From contig NZ_NFKT01000017.1 in the NCBI RefSeq assembly GCF_002160525.1, positions 33,557-97,556 of the forward strand: DNA of 64,000 nt, in the 5' to 3' direction. Source of the stretch: Lachnoclostridium sp. An169 (GTDB taxonomy: Bacteria > Bacillota > Clostridia > Lachnospirales > Lachnospiraceae). The position numbers and the translations under genes are program-made. The notes beneath the pieces were generated by a model. The model ran no database searches and was not told where the DNA came from. It was given only the letters and a program-made list of their open reading frames with translations. Positions 43,099 through 50,796 of the stretch are shown piece by piece (the first letter of the stretch is position 1; each line of letters starts with the position of its first letter).

Positions 43099-44786
43099 TG
43101 CTGCTCTCCTTTCTCTTCCTTTACCATGCACTCTTTTCTGTAAAATGTAACTCCGTATTTTAATATATTCTGATAGCCCTCCTGCCGGAGTTCTGCTTCG
43201 TAATCCTGCGTGCGGATCTGTTCCAGAGCTTCTTCACACTTCTGCCCCATTTCCTGATATGTCTTCGCGACCTTGATTTCCAGGATCACAGCCTTGCCTC
43301 TGACGCTCGGATACTTCAGCAGAATATCCGGTCTGCCCTTTCCGGACTCCCGGTTCGACAATACAATATAACTGCCGATATTTTTCAGCATACCGGCAAG
43401 AAAACCGTGATAATAACTCTCCTGATAATCATAAAAACTGATCGTCTCCATCAGATTTTCAGAGAGAATTTCTTCCATTTTCCCGGTATCTCCATTGAGA
43501 ATACTCTCAAAGAGCGGCGTCAGATCTTTTTCCTTCGTCTTATCCTCAAACCATCTGAGCACTGTAGTCTTATAAATATACCGGACTTCCCGGTTCGGGA
43601 TTGCCAGCTCAAGATACAGAATCTCCTCTTCCTGATGTTCACTGACCTTTTTCAGATATCCGGTGAAAAACAGAAAATTCCAGAGATTGTCCTGGGTGGA
43701 TTCAATATCCTCATAGGTGATATCTTCATGAACCGGTTTCCTGATCGTCTCTCCCGCGATCAGAGCCTCGATCTCCTGCTTTGCAGAAAGATCTGCACGT
43801 TCAATAAGCAGGCGGACAATACTGTTTGAACTGGTATTAGACCAGTATGGCTTTGGCAGAATGTTTTTGCTTTCATAAGTGGATGCCACATAATTGATCA
43901 CGCTCCATGGATTATACACTTCCGTACTGCCGAACTGATATCCGTCATACCATGCCTGTACATCCCCCATTTTATCCTCCAGGCCATACTCTTTCAGAAT
44001 CTGCCTTACTTCTTCCGGAGTAAAGCCAAACTGTTCTGAATAAAGCTCCGTTATGACCGAATTAATGGCAAGATTATTTAACCCGGTAAAAACCGATTCC
44101 TTACTGATCCGCAGACATCCCGTCACGACTGCAAACTCAAGATTTCCGTTGGTCTTAAGGGCTGACTCGAAAAGGGATCGGATCACATCGATCATCTCAT
44201 CATAAAATCCACAGAAAAAGGCGTTTTCCAGAGGGACATCGTATTCGTCGATCAGAATAACCGCCTTTTGTCCCATACATTTATACAGGCACTCTGACAG
44301 GAATTTCAGTGCATCTGCATAGTCAGCATCTTCACCCCCAAGATCACGTATCCGTAAATACCGGGCTGTCTCGGCCTCTGTCAGTTTCCCGCTGATTTCC
44401 ACATCTTCCCAGTGACGCGAATACTCTTCTCCCAACGCCCGTTTCATCATCTCAAAAGAAAGATGGAAAGAGGGCTGCTTCATAGATTTAAACGAAAGCA
44501 TGATCACCGGATACCGGTTCATATACGCAAGATACCGGTCGCCTGCATCCATAATTTTTAATCCCCGGAAAAGAGCTCCATAATCGCTTTTGCTCTTTTC
44601 AAAAAAATACCGGAGCATGCTCATATTCAGACTCTTTCCGAATCGGCGGGGACGGGTAAAGAGATTTACCTCGCCTTTCATATCCAGAAGCTGTTTGATA
44701 AACAGCGTCTTATCTGCGAAATAATATCCGCCTTCTATCAGTTTTCTGAAATCATCTACCCCTATCGGCAACGGCTTCCAAGGCAT
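43089..44786 (-). CDS. AAA-ATPase-like protein with PD-(D/E)XK nuclease-like C-terminus
   Basis: A 565-residue full-length member of the PRRFGK family. An N-terminal block PIGVDDFRKLIEGGYYFADK leads to the P-loop-like TRPRRFGKSLNMSM near 46-60 and Walker B VILIDEYDVPLEN near 180. The C-terminal domain has the nuclease-like pattern GRPDILLKYPSVRGKAVILEIK, giving Asp and Glu-x-Lys. The family is abundant in gut anaerobes and its role is unproved. GGGAGG precedes the ATG at 44786. It overlaps the SPFH gene, so it could be part of the stress array. The copy at 17898 lacks the nuclease part. Confidence 0.85.
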   Translation of the reverse strand: MPWKPLPIGVDDFRKLIEGGYYFADKTLFIKQLLDMKGEVNLFTRPRRFGKSLNMSMLRYFFEKSKSDYGALFRGLKIMDAGDRYLAYMNRYPVIMLSFKSMKQPSFHLSFEMMKRALGEEYSRHWEDVEISGKLTEAETARYLRIRDLGGEDADYADALKFLSECLYKCMGQKAVILIDEYDVPLENAFFCGFYDEMIDVIRSLFESALKTNGNLEFAVVTGCLRISKESVFTGLNNLAINSVITELYSEQFGFTPEEVRQILKEYGLEDKMGDVQAWYDGYQFGSTEVYNPWSVINYVASTYESKNILPKPYWSNTSSNSIVRLLIERADLSAKQEIEALIAGETIRKPVHEDITYEDIESTQDNLWNFLFFTGYLKKVSEHQEEEILYLELAIPNREVRYIYKTTVLRWFEDKTKEKDLTPLFESILNGDTGKMEEILSENLMETISFYDYQESYYHGFLAGMLKNIGSYIVLSNRESGKGRPDILLKYPSVRGKAVILEIKVAKTYQEMGQKCEEALEQIRTQDYEAELRQEGYQNILKYGVTFYRKECMVKEEKGEQQWD

Positions 44787-45013
44787 AAAAAGACCTCCCT
44801 TCCAGACATGGTTACACAACCGCCTCAATCAGCACTTTACCATATCTTCAGTGTCACGCCCGGACCTGATTTATTACAATTCTAACATGCGGCGTATAAA
44901 TTTTCCATCAAAATAAACTACGTCCGCTGATTTTTACAAAAGATAGATCCTCCCAGCTTCTTCTGTGATATTATATTGTTGCAGTCATTTTCTGTTTTTT
45001 TGTAATTGATGAA

Positions 45014-45036
45014 TGAAACCTTCCCTGTGAATCGTA
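45014..45036 (+). promoter_or_regulatory. Possible ECF-type promoter of the His/Cys-rich gene
   Basis: The 305-base spacer 44787-45091 has no gene. It contains TGAAACC (45014-45020) and CGTA (45033-45036), which resemble ECF-sigma -35 and -10 words, though the spacing of 13 after TGAAAC is shorter than usual. A palindrome TGAAT-CGT-ATTCA (45028-45040) overlaps it. It would fit control by the ECF sigma gene whose remnant lies downstream. Confidence 0.3.
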
Positions 45037-45091
45037 TTCATAGTGAAACAGGAAAAACAAATGTACCGTTATCACTCAGGAGGGATTCATT

Positions 45092-45421
45092 ATGAAGAAA
45101 ATTGTTGCAGGAATCGCTGTGACAGCATGTGTCGCAGTACTTGGAGGCGCCACCGTGCTGGCTGCCGGGTTCGGCCAGCAGTACCGTCAGAACAGTTCCC
45201 CGGCTGCGGGGAGCCCGGGAAACACTTCCTCCCAGGTCTGTGAATACTGTCTGAATGCAGGGCACTGCTTTGCAGACAGCAACGGGGACGGCGTCTGTGA
45301 CTACGCGGGCACCCACGCTCAGACTCATCACTACAATTACTGCGGCTCGGGGACAGAAAGCAGTCTTCAGAACGGAATGCATCATGGCGGACAGGGGCAT
45401 CACAGTTACGGTCACAGATAA
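45092..45421 (+). CDS. Small secreted His- and Cys-rich protein
   Basis: A 109-residue protein with a clear signal peptide (MKKIVAGIAVTACVAVLGGA, cut after about residue 25 at LAAG). The mature part has VCEYCLNAGHCF, DSNGDGVCDYAG (a calcium-loop-like acidic motif) and a His-rich tail with HHYNYC, MHHGGQGHH and HSYGHR. Cys and His clusters suggest metal binding outside the cell. The family is not named here. A strong GGAGGG site precedes the ATG. The following region holds ECF sigma and anti-sigma remnants; the anti-sigma tail is also His-rich, so the three may once have been one unit. Confidence 0.75.
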   Translation: MKKIVAGIAVTACVAVLGGATVLAAGFGQQYRQNSSPAAGSPGNTSSQVCEYCLNAGHCFADSNGDGVCDYAGTHAQTHHYNYCGSGTESSLQNGMHHGGQGHHSYGHR

Positions 45422-45497
45422 ACCACACGGCAGGTGGAGCGGAACTGTCCCTTTCCTCAGACAGCCGCAAAAATCAGAGGGGGTTGCGAAAAGGGTT

Positions 45498-45644
45498 ATG
45501 CGAAGCGAGGCGGAAGCAAAAAGAGCAATGGATCTGTATGCGGATACGGTCCGCCGTATCTGCATGGTCCATCTGAAAAATTATGCTGACACAGAGGACA
45601 TATTTCAGACTGTGTTCCTGAATCGACATCAATCCGTCTCTTGA
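45498..45644 (+). pseudogene. N-terminal fragment of an ECF sigma factor
   Basis: From ATG 45498 the frame reads like region 2 of an ECF sigma: AKRAMDLYADTVRRIC, then NYADTEDIFQTVFL, the highly conserved DxEDIxQxVFL stretch that binds core polymerase. After VFLN it leaves the family sequence and stops at 45644. Sigma regions 2.3-4 are absent. The loss begins at about 45619-45622, exactly where the anti-sigma reading frame resumes. It is therefore a deletion fusion, out of frame. Confidence 0.8.
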
Positions 45645-46203
45645 ACTTGGGGTGAACCGCTTTGACCGCATTATTTCCGTGGAGGGATATAATGATGACG
45701 GGACTGCTCTCGCCGCTTCCCTGAATATCCGTTTTCTGGATTACCAGGACGCCATCGAACAGCTTCTTGAAGACGAGACGGTTGAAAGCTATCTCTCCGG
45801 TGACGCCGTCATGTCTCTGACCGTTGCCGGGAAATCCGAATCTCAGAGCAGCACGATTCTGGAAAATGTGGAGTCCTGCGTCTCTGATCAGGAAAATGTC
45901 CGGTGCCATTCCGGGGATGTGACAGAAATGCACGACGCCCACGAATGCGGCATGTCTTTTGGCAAATATCAGGCATTTCTCAGACTCCAGGAGCTGGATC
46001 CGGCCGTCACAGCCGATGATGTCCGGGATCTGTCCATGAGGGAAATCCTGGATCTCATTGAAGAGTACTCCAAACCTTCTGACAGTGCCGGGGATCCCGA
46101 CAATGCCGGGGATATTCCCGGTTCCTGCAGCAATGATGGTTCTGTAGAAACTTCCGGGAATTCCAGCAGAGGACATGAAAACGGACACGGCAGTCATCAT
46201 TGA
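45622..46203 (+). pseudogene. C-terminal part of an anti-sigma-type protein, lacking its N-terminus
   Basis: From 45622 the frame reads IDINPSLELGVNRFDRIISV, the extracytoplasmic domain typical of RsgI-like anti-sigma proteins, followed by EALL-type repeats and an acidic, Ser/Gly/His-rich tail ending GHGSHH. The cytoplasmic anti-sigma segment and the membrane helix that should precede it are gone, together with the C-terminal three quarters of the sigma gene. A GTG at 45652 could still start a soluble stub. Length from the junction is 193 residues. Confidence 0.75.
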
Positions 46204-46213
46204 CTCCGTGTCC
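46183..46213 (+). terminator. Terminator after the anti-sigma remnant
   Basis: GGACACGG and CCGTGTCC pair across 15 bases and are followed by CGATTCTTTCTATT. The stem overlaps the last codons. Confidence 0.55.
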
Positions 46214-46238
46214 CGATTCTTTCTATTCTCACTTTTTC

Positions 46239-46976
46239 TCAGTCCCAGAGATATGGTTTCAACGCATCATAAATAATCTGGTACGCTGCTGCATACATAT
46301 GCATTCCCTCTTTGGAAAGATCACTCCGCAGCTTTCCTTCCTCATCCTTTATTCCGTCATTTACGTCAATATACTCAAACCCATGTTTCTCCGCCAGTTT
46401 CCTGACTTCTCCATTAACCCGGTTCACAGCTTCATTGGTGCGTGTGCGCAGCATATAGGCTGCCATCTGCGGATTCACCTCCGGATTGACCGGATAGTAT
46501 GCCATGACATAGACTTTCGTCTCCGGCAGGCGCTCATTTATGATAGTCATGATCTTGTCATAATTATCCAGAAGATGTTCCTCCCAGTCTTTTCCGTCCT
46601 GGCGCTCATTCATGTCGTTTGTCCCGATATTGATGAAAAGCTTCGACGGCTTAAGATCCAGCAGCACCGTGTCGATCTCCTCCAGGAAATCATCCGTATT
46701 CGTCCCGCCGATTCCCCTGTTGTAAATAATTTCGCTGTGGCCGTCGCTCATGGCGATCTCATTGACCGGGAACTGCTCCATCAGGGAAGAACCGGTAAAC
46801 AGAATCTGTCCCTTCACGGCTCTCTGGTTCAGATCCCGGTAGGAACGGACTTTCTCCTTCTGCTCCATTCTGCTCCGTTCCAACATAGACTGTCCCATGC
46901 CGGAAATCATCTGCAGAAGTTCCTCACGTGTGACTTTTTCCAGTTTCTCCGGATCGTTTAATTCCATAAGATTCAT
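46239..46976 (-). CDS. SGNH/GDSL-type hydrolase
   Basis: A 245-residue esterase/lipase-fold protein. Block I is FTGSSLMEQFP with nucleophile Ser near 64, block II YNRGIGGTNT with oxyanion Gly, block III NIGTNDMNER with Asn, and block V LSKEGMHMYAAAY with the catalytic His. An N-terminal charged helix (10-50) precedes the domain. There is no signal peptide. Likely an acyl- or acetyl-esterase on a carbohydrate or lipid; the substrate is unknown. It is divergent from a LysR regulator with a palindrome in the spacer. Confidence 0.86.
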   Translation of the reverse strand: MNLMELNDPEKLEKVTREELLQMISGMGQSMLERSRMEQKEKVRSYRDLNQRAVKGQILFTGSSLMEQFPVNEIAMSDGHSEIIYNRGIGGTNTDDFLEEIDTVLLDLKPSKLFINIGTNDMNERQDGKDWEEHLLDNYDKIMTIINERLPETKVYVMAYYPVNPEVNPQMAAYMLRTRTNEAVNRVNGEVRKLAEKHGFEYIDVNDGIKDEEGKLRSDLSKEGMHMYAAAYQIIYDALKPYLWD

Positions 46977-47063
46977 TTCTTCCGTCTCCTCCCGCTTTTG
47001 GAATTCTCTTTATATCCCATGTCTCTATCTTCTCATTGACACGGTTCTTATAAAAAGAATATA

Positions 47064-47089
47064 ATAATTTTATCATTCTGTAAAATTAT
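47064..47089. promoter_or_regulatory. Palindrome in the hydrolase/LysR divergent spacer
   Basis: ATAATTTTA and TAAAATTAT are perfect nine-base arms across eight bases. Position and symmetry suit the binding site of the adjacent LysR regulator, controlling the hydrolase gene. Confidence 0.5.
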
Positions 47090-47177
47090 ATTTTTTTATA
47101 TATTTATATTCACATAGTTATATATTTGACCCATTCATGAGGTCTGCCCGCACAATACGGTCAGCAAGGAGGACGCC

Positions 47178-48059
47178 ATGGAATTATATCAGCTGGAACA
47201 GTTTAAAGCCGCCGCAGAACTTTCGCACATCACAAAGGCCGCGCAGATGCTCTCCATCTCGCAGCCCGCTTTGAGCAAGAATATCCACGCTCTTGAGAAA
47301 GAACTGGGATATCCGCTTTTTGACCATATCGGTAAAAATATCCGTCTGAACCGAAACGGAGAAATTCTCCTCCGGCATGTCCGGGAAATATTCTGCAGCC
47401 TGGACAATGCCCGCCGTGAGCTTGAAGAGGCCAATACAAACAAGGCACCTTCCATCTCCCTCTGCGTCAAAGCCGCCTCGAAACTTCTTCCGGAGATTCT
47501 GCAGACATACAGCCAGTCCCATCCCGGAGTACGCTTTTCCGTGAGTCAGTCCGGTACTGCTTCCGTGTCTTCCGCCGAGCACGACTTTACCATTGAGTCC
47601 TCCTTAAGTCCGGCATCCGGTACAGACTGCTGTTCCCTGCTCCGGGAAAATATCCTCATCGCCCTGCCCTCTACCCACAGACTTGCAGGGGAAACCTCCG
47701 TAGATCTGTCTGAATTAAAAGAAGAACCGTTTATCAGTCTGCAGAAAGGAATGGGGCTTTCCAACATTACAGACTACTACTGCCATCTGTGCGGATTTGT
47801 TCCCAACGTAGTCTTTGAAAGCGACAGTCCCTCCACCCTTCGCAGCCTGCTCCACCTGAATCTGGGGATCGCATTTATTCCGGAACTGACCTGGTCCGGT
47901 CTGGAAGATGATTCCATCCGTCTCCTCCCGGTCCGGAATCTGGAATGTATCCGCCACATCATCCTGAAATGGGACAGCCGCCGCTATCTCTCCCCGTCAA
48001 CTCTGGAATTTAAAGAATTTCTGATCCGCTATTTCTCCGGTCTGGGGAAACGGAACTGA
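47178..48059 (+). CDS. LysR-family transcriptional regulator
   Basis: A 293-residue LTTR. The helix-turn-helix is ELSHITKAAQMLSISQPALS (residues about 14-33), the linker runs to about 85, and the effector domain continues to the end. Start ATG has AAGGAGG seven bases upstream. It is divergent from the SGNH hydrolase across 200 A+T-rich bases and ends 27 bases from the convergent flavodoxin gene. The target is probably the hydrolase. Confidence 0.92.
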   Translation: MELYQLEQFKAAAELSHITKAAQMLSISQPALSKNIHALEKELGYPLFDHIGKNIRLNRNGEILLRHVREIFCSLDNARRELEEANTNKAPSISLCVKAASKLLPEILQTYSQSHPGVRFSVSQSGTASVSSAEHDFTIESSLSPASGTDCCSLLRENILIALPSTHRLAGETSVDLSELKEEPFISLQKGMGLSNITDYYCHLCGFVPNVVFESDSPSTLRSLLHLNLGIAFIPELTWSGLEDDSIRLLPVRNLECIRHIILKWDSRRYLSPSTLEFKEFLIRYFSGLGKRN

Positions 48060-48086
48060 TCCGCTTTTCTGGTCCGGCAGCCGGAA

Positions 48087-48653
48087 CTAATCAGCAAAGC
48101 AGGTCCGGATACTGTCTTCCACGGCGTCCGCAAGTCCTGCAAGATCCCGCTCATCCGGATGCGACAAAGCCTGGTCAAAATTCGTAATCATGGCTTTCAT
48201 CCGCTCATTTTCCGGATCGCTCTCCAGCATTTTTTCATACCGCGCTTTCACGGACACGGGCATCTTTCCCTGGCACATATATGTTCCGATCACTTTATTG
48301 TCTCCGGCTATATGGCCTCTGACCTGACCGAGAATCCGTGAAAAATACTCTTCGGAGCCGCCGAATCCCGCGGTGCCGAAAAGAAAGAGCTTTTTCCCAT
48401 GGAGACTTTCCAGGAATGTCCCCATCTCCTCACTGCAGTTTCCCTTGTCCGTCCAGAAACCGGCGAACAGAATGTCTGCCTCCGGAAGACCGGCTGCTGA
48501 ATCCCTGCCGGGGAGCCCCGTCGCGGATACTGCGTCCGCAGCTTTTCCGAACCACACACATTCCCCGTTTCTTTTCTCCATATATGTCTGAATTTCATGT
48601 GCAAGCATCCCGGTATTTCCCGTGGAACTTGCATAGACAACTGCATATTTCAT
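48087..48653 (-). CDS. Flavodoxin-family protein
   Basis: A 188-residue FMN protein. The phosphate-binding loop is YASSTGNTGMLAHEI (8-22), and the isoalloxazine-binding loops are near FAGFWTDKGNCSEEM and LFGTAGFGGSEEYF. It is longer than a classical flavodoxin, with an extra C-terminal helix region from about 150. It may serve as an electron donor for a reductase elsewhere; BilS of bilirubin reduction is one relative to compare, but no reductase gene is adjacent. Its ATG has AAGGAG upstream. Confidence 0.85.
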   Translation of the reverse strand: MKYAVVYASSTGNTGMLAHEIQTYMEKRNGECVWFGKAADAVSATGLPGRDSAAGLPEADILFAGFWTDKGNCSEEMGTFLESLHGKKLFLFGTAGFGGSEEYFSRILGQVRGHIAGDNKVIGTYMCQGKMPVSVKARYEKMLESDPENERMKAMITNFDQALSHPDERDLAGLADAVEDSIRTCFAD

Positions 48654-48686
48654 TGCATCAATCTTCTCCTTCCATCATTCACTCCG

Positions 48687-49349
48687 CTATACCAGATACT
48701 TTTTAAGCTCGGGATATTCCGACAAATGATCTCTGACATAGCACCTCTTAAAAGCTGCAAACTGGGACTCTCTTCGCAGCAAAGCCTTCAATTTTCGCAA
48801 AACAACTTTTGAATCCGGCTGATCTCTCAGTGCCTCCAGATTATCCAGAAGCATGTTCATTTCCATCTGCAGTCCCTGAAATCTCCTGGCGCTTTTATAA
48901 CTGCGCATCGCCGGGCTTCTCAGATTAAAAACCTCCCTGATCAGCATAATCGTCAGCTCCACTTCCCTGTTTTCTTCAGACACCTTACTTGTCAGCTCCA
49001 CATTTTTGCTGTTGCATCGAAAATTAATATACTGCTCCGGATCTTCCCTGCAGCAGTCTATTATGCCTTCATCATATTTCTTTTGTGCTTTTACACCATT
49101 ACAATGTCCACAGGCCAAAAACAGATTCTCCCAGTCAAACATTCTGTCACGGTATTTTCCACCTTTGTGCGGCAGACGGTGTTCGATCTGAGGGTCCTGG
49201 AGATTTCCAAGACCACAGATATAACATTTCCCATGAAAATCCTGTACAAGACGTTTAAAAACGTCTTCCTGATTATAGGTTCCACTCTTTTTCAGGGCTT
49301 CTCTGGACAGCGATTCCGGTGCGGGAAATGACCGTTCAATCTTTACCAT
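48687..49349 (-). CDS. ptuB: HNH endonuclease, PtuB-like subunit of a Septu system
   Basis: A 220-residue HNH nuclease. A zinc knuckle is made by CYICG (Cys42, Cys45) and CGHC (Cys80, Cys83). The catalytic region is QIEHRLPHKGG (His57) and the aromatic-rich RMFDWENLFLACGHCN. A helical C-terminal part (about 120-220) completes it. This is the pattern of PtuB/TIGR02646 nucleases. Its ATG at 49349 shares one base with the ATPase stop, so the two are made together. In Septu, PtuB cuts nucleic acid after PtuA detects phage-induced change. Confidence 0.85.
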   Translation of the reverse strand: MVKIERSFPAPESLSREALKKSGTYNQEDVFKRLVQDFHGKCYICGLGNLQDPQIEHRLPHKGGKYRDRMFDWENLFLACGHCNGVKAQKKYDEGIIDCCREDPEQYINFRCNSKNVELTSKVSEENREVELTIMLIREVFNLRSPAMRSYKSARRFQGLQMEMNMLLDNLEALRDQPDSKVVLRKLKALLRRESQFAAFKRCYVRDHLSEYPELKKYLV

Positions 49350-50617
49350 CAAATATCCTCCCGCCTTGAAAACTCCAGTTTCAACTTCTGATACTCTGTT
49401 GTAATTCCTAACGCAAGATAATCCGGGATCTCATCGAGATACATCTCCAGCCCGGCGATTTCCTCAAAATCATCATCCGACAGTTCTTTTTTCTTTACCA
49501 GTTCTTTGTATCTTGCAAACTTTTCCTTCAACTTATCTGATAGCAGGTCTGCCTTGAAATACCCCTCTACAATCCCGTCATACGGAATATCCGACAGCCC
49601 ATCCTGTACAAGGATTTTCTGCTCCAGATCGTAGATCACCGCATCCTCCAGACTGTTCAGCACAAACGGCGAATGTGTAGATACGATAAACTGGATATTC
49701 GGAAATACTGTCGTCAGCAGCTTCATCACTGTCTTCTGCAGCTCGAGATGAAGGTGTGCTTCGATCTCATCAATCAGCACAATTCCCTGAAGATTATATT
49801 GAAACTTCCTGCCGGTATACCTTTCCATTCGGATCATAATGTCCACAACTACATCCATTATTGCTGCATATCCACTGGAAAGTGTATTAAAATCATAGGG
49901 ATCTTTCCCCGGCTCATTTATGCTGAATCGAAATGTATCTTCATCAAACGCCAGTTTAAGCTGATCATTTTCAAAAATCGTCCGGAGCAGATGTTCAAGA
50001 CCGTCAAACCATCTCTGAATTTCCTGTGCCTTTTCCTCTTTACCTCCGGAAGCTGCAAGTGCCTGGGTCATCTTCAAATCCAGAAGATATTTCACGAAAT
50101 CTTTCCTTGGATTCTCCTGTATCGTGTACACCGGTTGAAGTTCAATCTTTGCTACATGCTTGGGAACCTCTGCCGCAAATTTACGGTCTGCCTTATAGTA
50201 CGCGATAATAAACTCTCCCGATGCAAAAGCCTTATCTAAATCCTCTTCTTTCTGCGAATCATTCAGATATATTTCAACCGCAGGCTTTATCATCTTTAAC
50301 TGCTCTGCATAAGCTTTCAGACGCTTATTCCTCTGTTCTTCACGATTCCGGCTATATTCGACCGTTATCCCGTTGACGAGAAAATCTATCGAATCAGACA
50401 CTTCTCCGCTTTTCTGATTTTCCGGCTCTCCTATTTCGTCCGCCCTGAAAACTTTACTTAATGTGAATGCAAGTTCCTCCAGAACTGTCGTTTTCCCGCT
50501 GCCGTTTTTTCCTGTAAGTATCAGATGTTTCCTTTTCTCTTCCGAAAGGGGAATTTCTATATGCGGAAGATTCCTCACCCGCTCCAAACTCAGTTTTCTG
50601 ATAAATATTTCCTTCAT
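49349..50617 (-). CDS. ptuA: RecF/SMC-like AAA ATPase, PtuA-like subunit of a Septu system
   Basis: A 422-residue ABC-type ATPase. Walker A is LTGKNGSGKTT (34-44), a charged coiled insertion runs through 90-260, the signature region is FNTLSSGYAAIMD, and Walker B is GIVLIDEIEAHLHLELQ with switch His in VSTHSPFVL. These are marks of overcoming-lysogenization/RecF-like defence ATPases such as PtuA. The ATG at 50617 follows AGGAGGATAT; the open frame upstream is leader. Base composition is more A+T-rich than neighbouring sugar genes, as often for defence islands. Confidence 0.85.
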   Translation of the reverse strand: MKEIFIRKLSLERVRNLPHIEIPLSEEKRKHLILTGKNGSGKTTVLEELAFTLSKVFRADEIGEPENQKSGEVSDSIDFLVNGITVEYSRNREEQRNKRLKAYAEQLKMIKPAVEIYLNDSQKEEDLDKAFASGEFIIAYYKADRKFAAEVPKHVAKIELQPVYTIQENPRKDFVKYLLDLKMTQALAASGGKEEKAQEIQRWFDGLEHLLRTIFENDQLKLAFDEDTFRFSINEPGKDPYDFNTLSSGYAAIMDVVVDIMIRMERYTGRKFQYNLQGIVLIDEIEAHLHLELQKTVMKLLTTVFPNIQFIVSTHSPFVLNSLEDAVIYDLEQKILVQDGLSDIPYDGIVEGYFKADLLSDKLKEKFARYKELVKKKELSDDDFEEIAGLEMYLDEIPDYLALGITTEYQKLKLEFSRREDI

Positions 50618-50668
50618 ATATCCTCCTGACCGCGATGTATCTCCGAAAAAAATATCCGGAACAATAAC

Positions 50669-50711
50669 AGGGACACCCGTTGGGGTAATCCCGCCTGGCG
50701 TCCCTATTATA
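50669..50711 (-). promoter_or_regulatory. Promoter and adjacent dyad of the Septu operon
   Basis: On the minus strand TGA-TATAAT is an extended -10 box (TATAAT at 50706-50711). Immediately downstream, AGGGACGCC and GGTGTCCCT form a nine-base stem with one G-T pair, 50669-50705, enclosing a GGG...CCC core. The transcript should start inside the left arm, so this may be an operator rather than an RNA structure. The Septu ATPase start is 52 bases further on. Confidence 0.5.
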
Positions 50712-50796
50712 TCACGATTTCCTGACTCCTGAAAGTCCCGAACAGTCAGGCTGCTCCATTTTTGAACTTCCCGCCGGACTGTCATTCTGCAAATCT

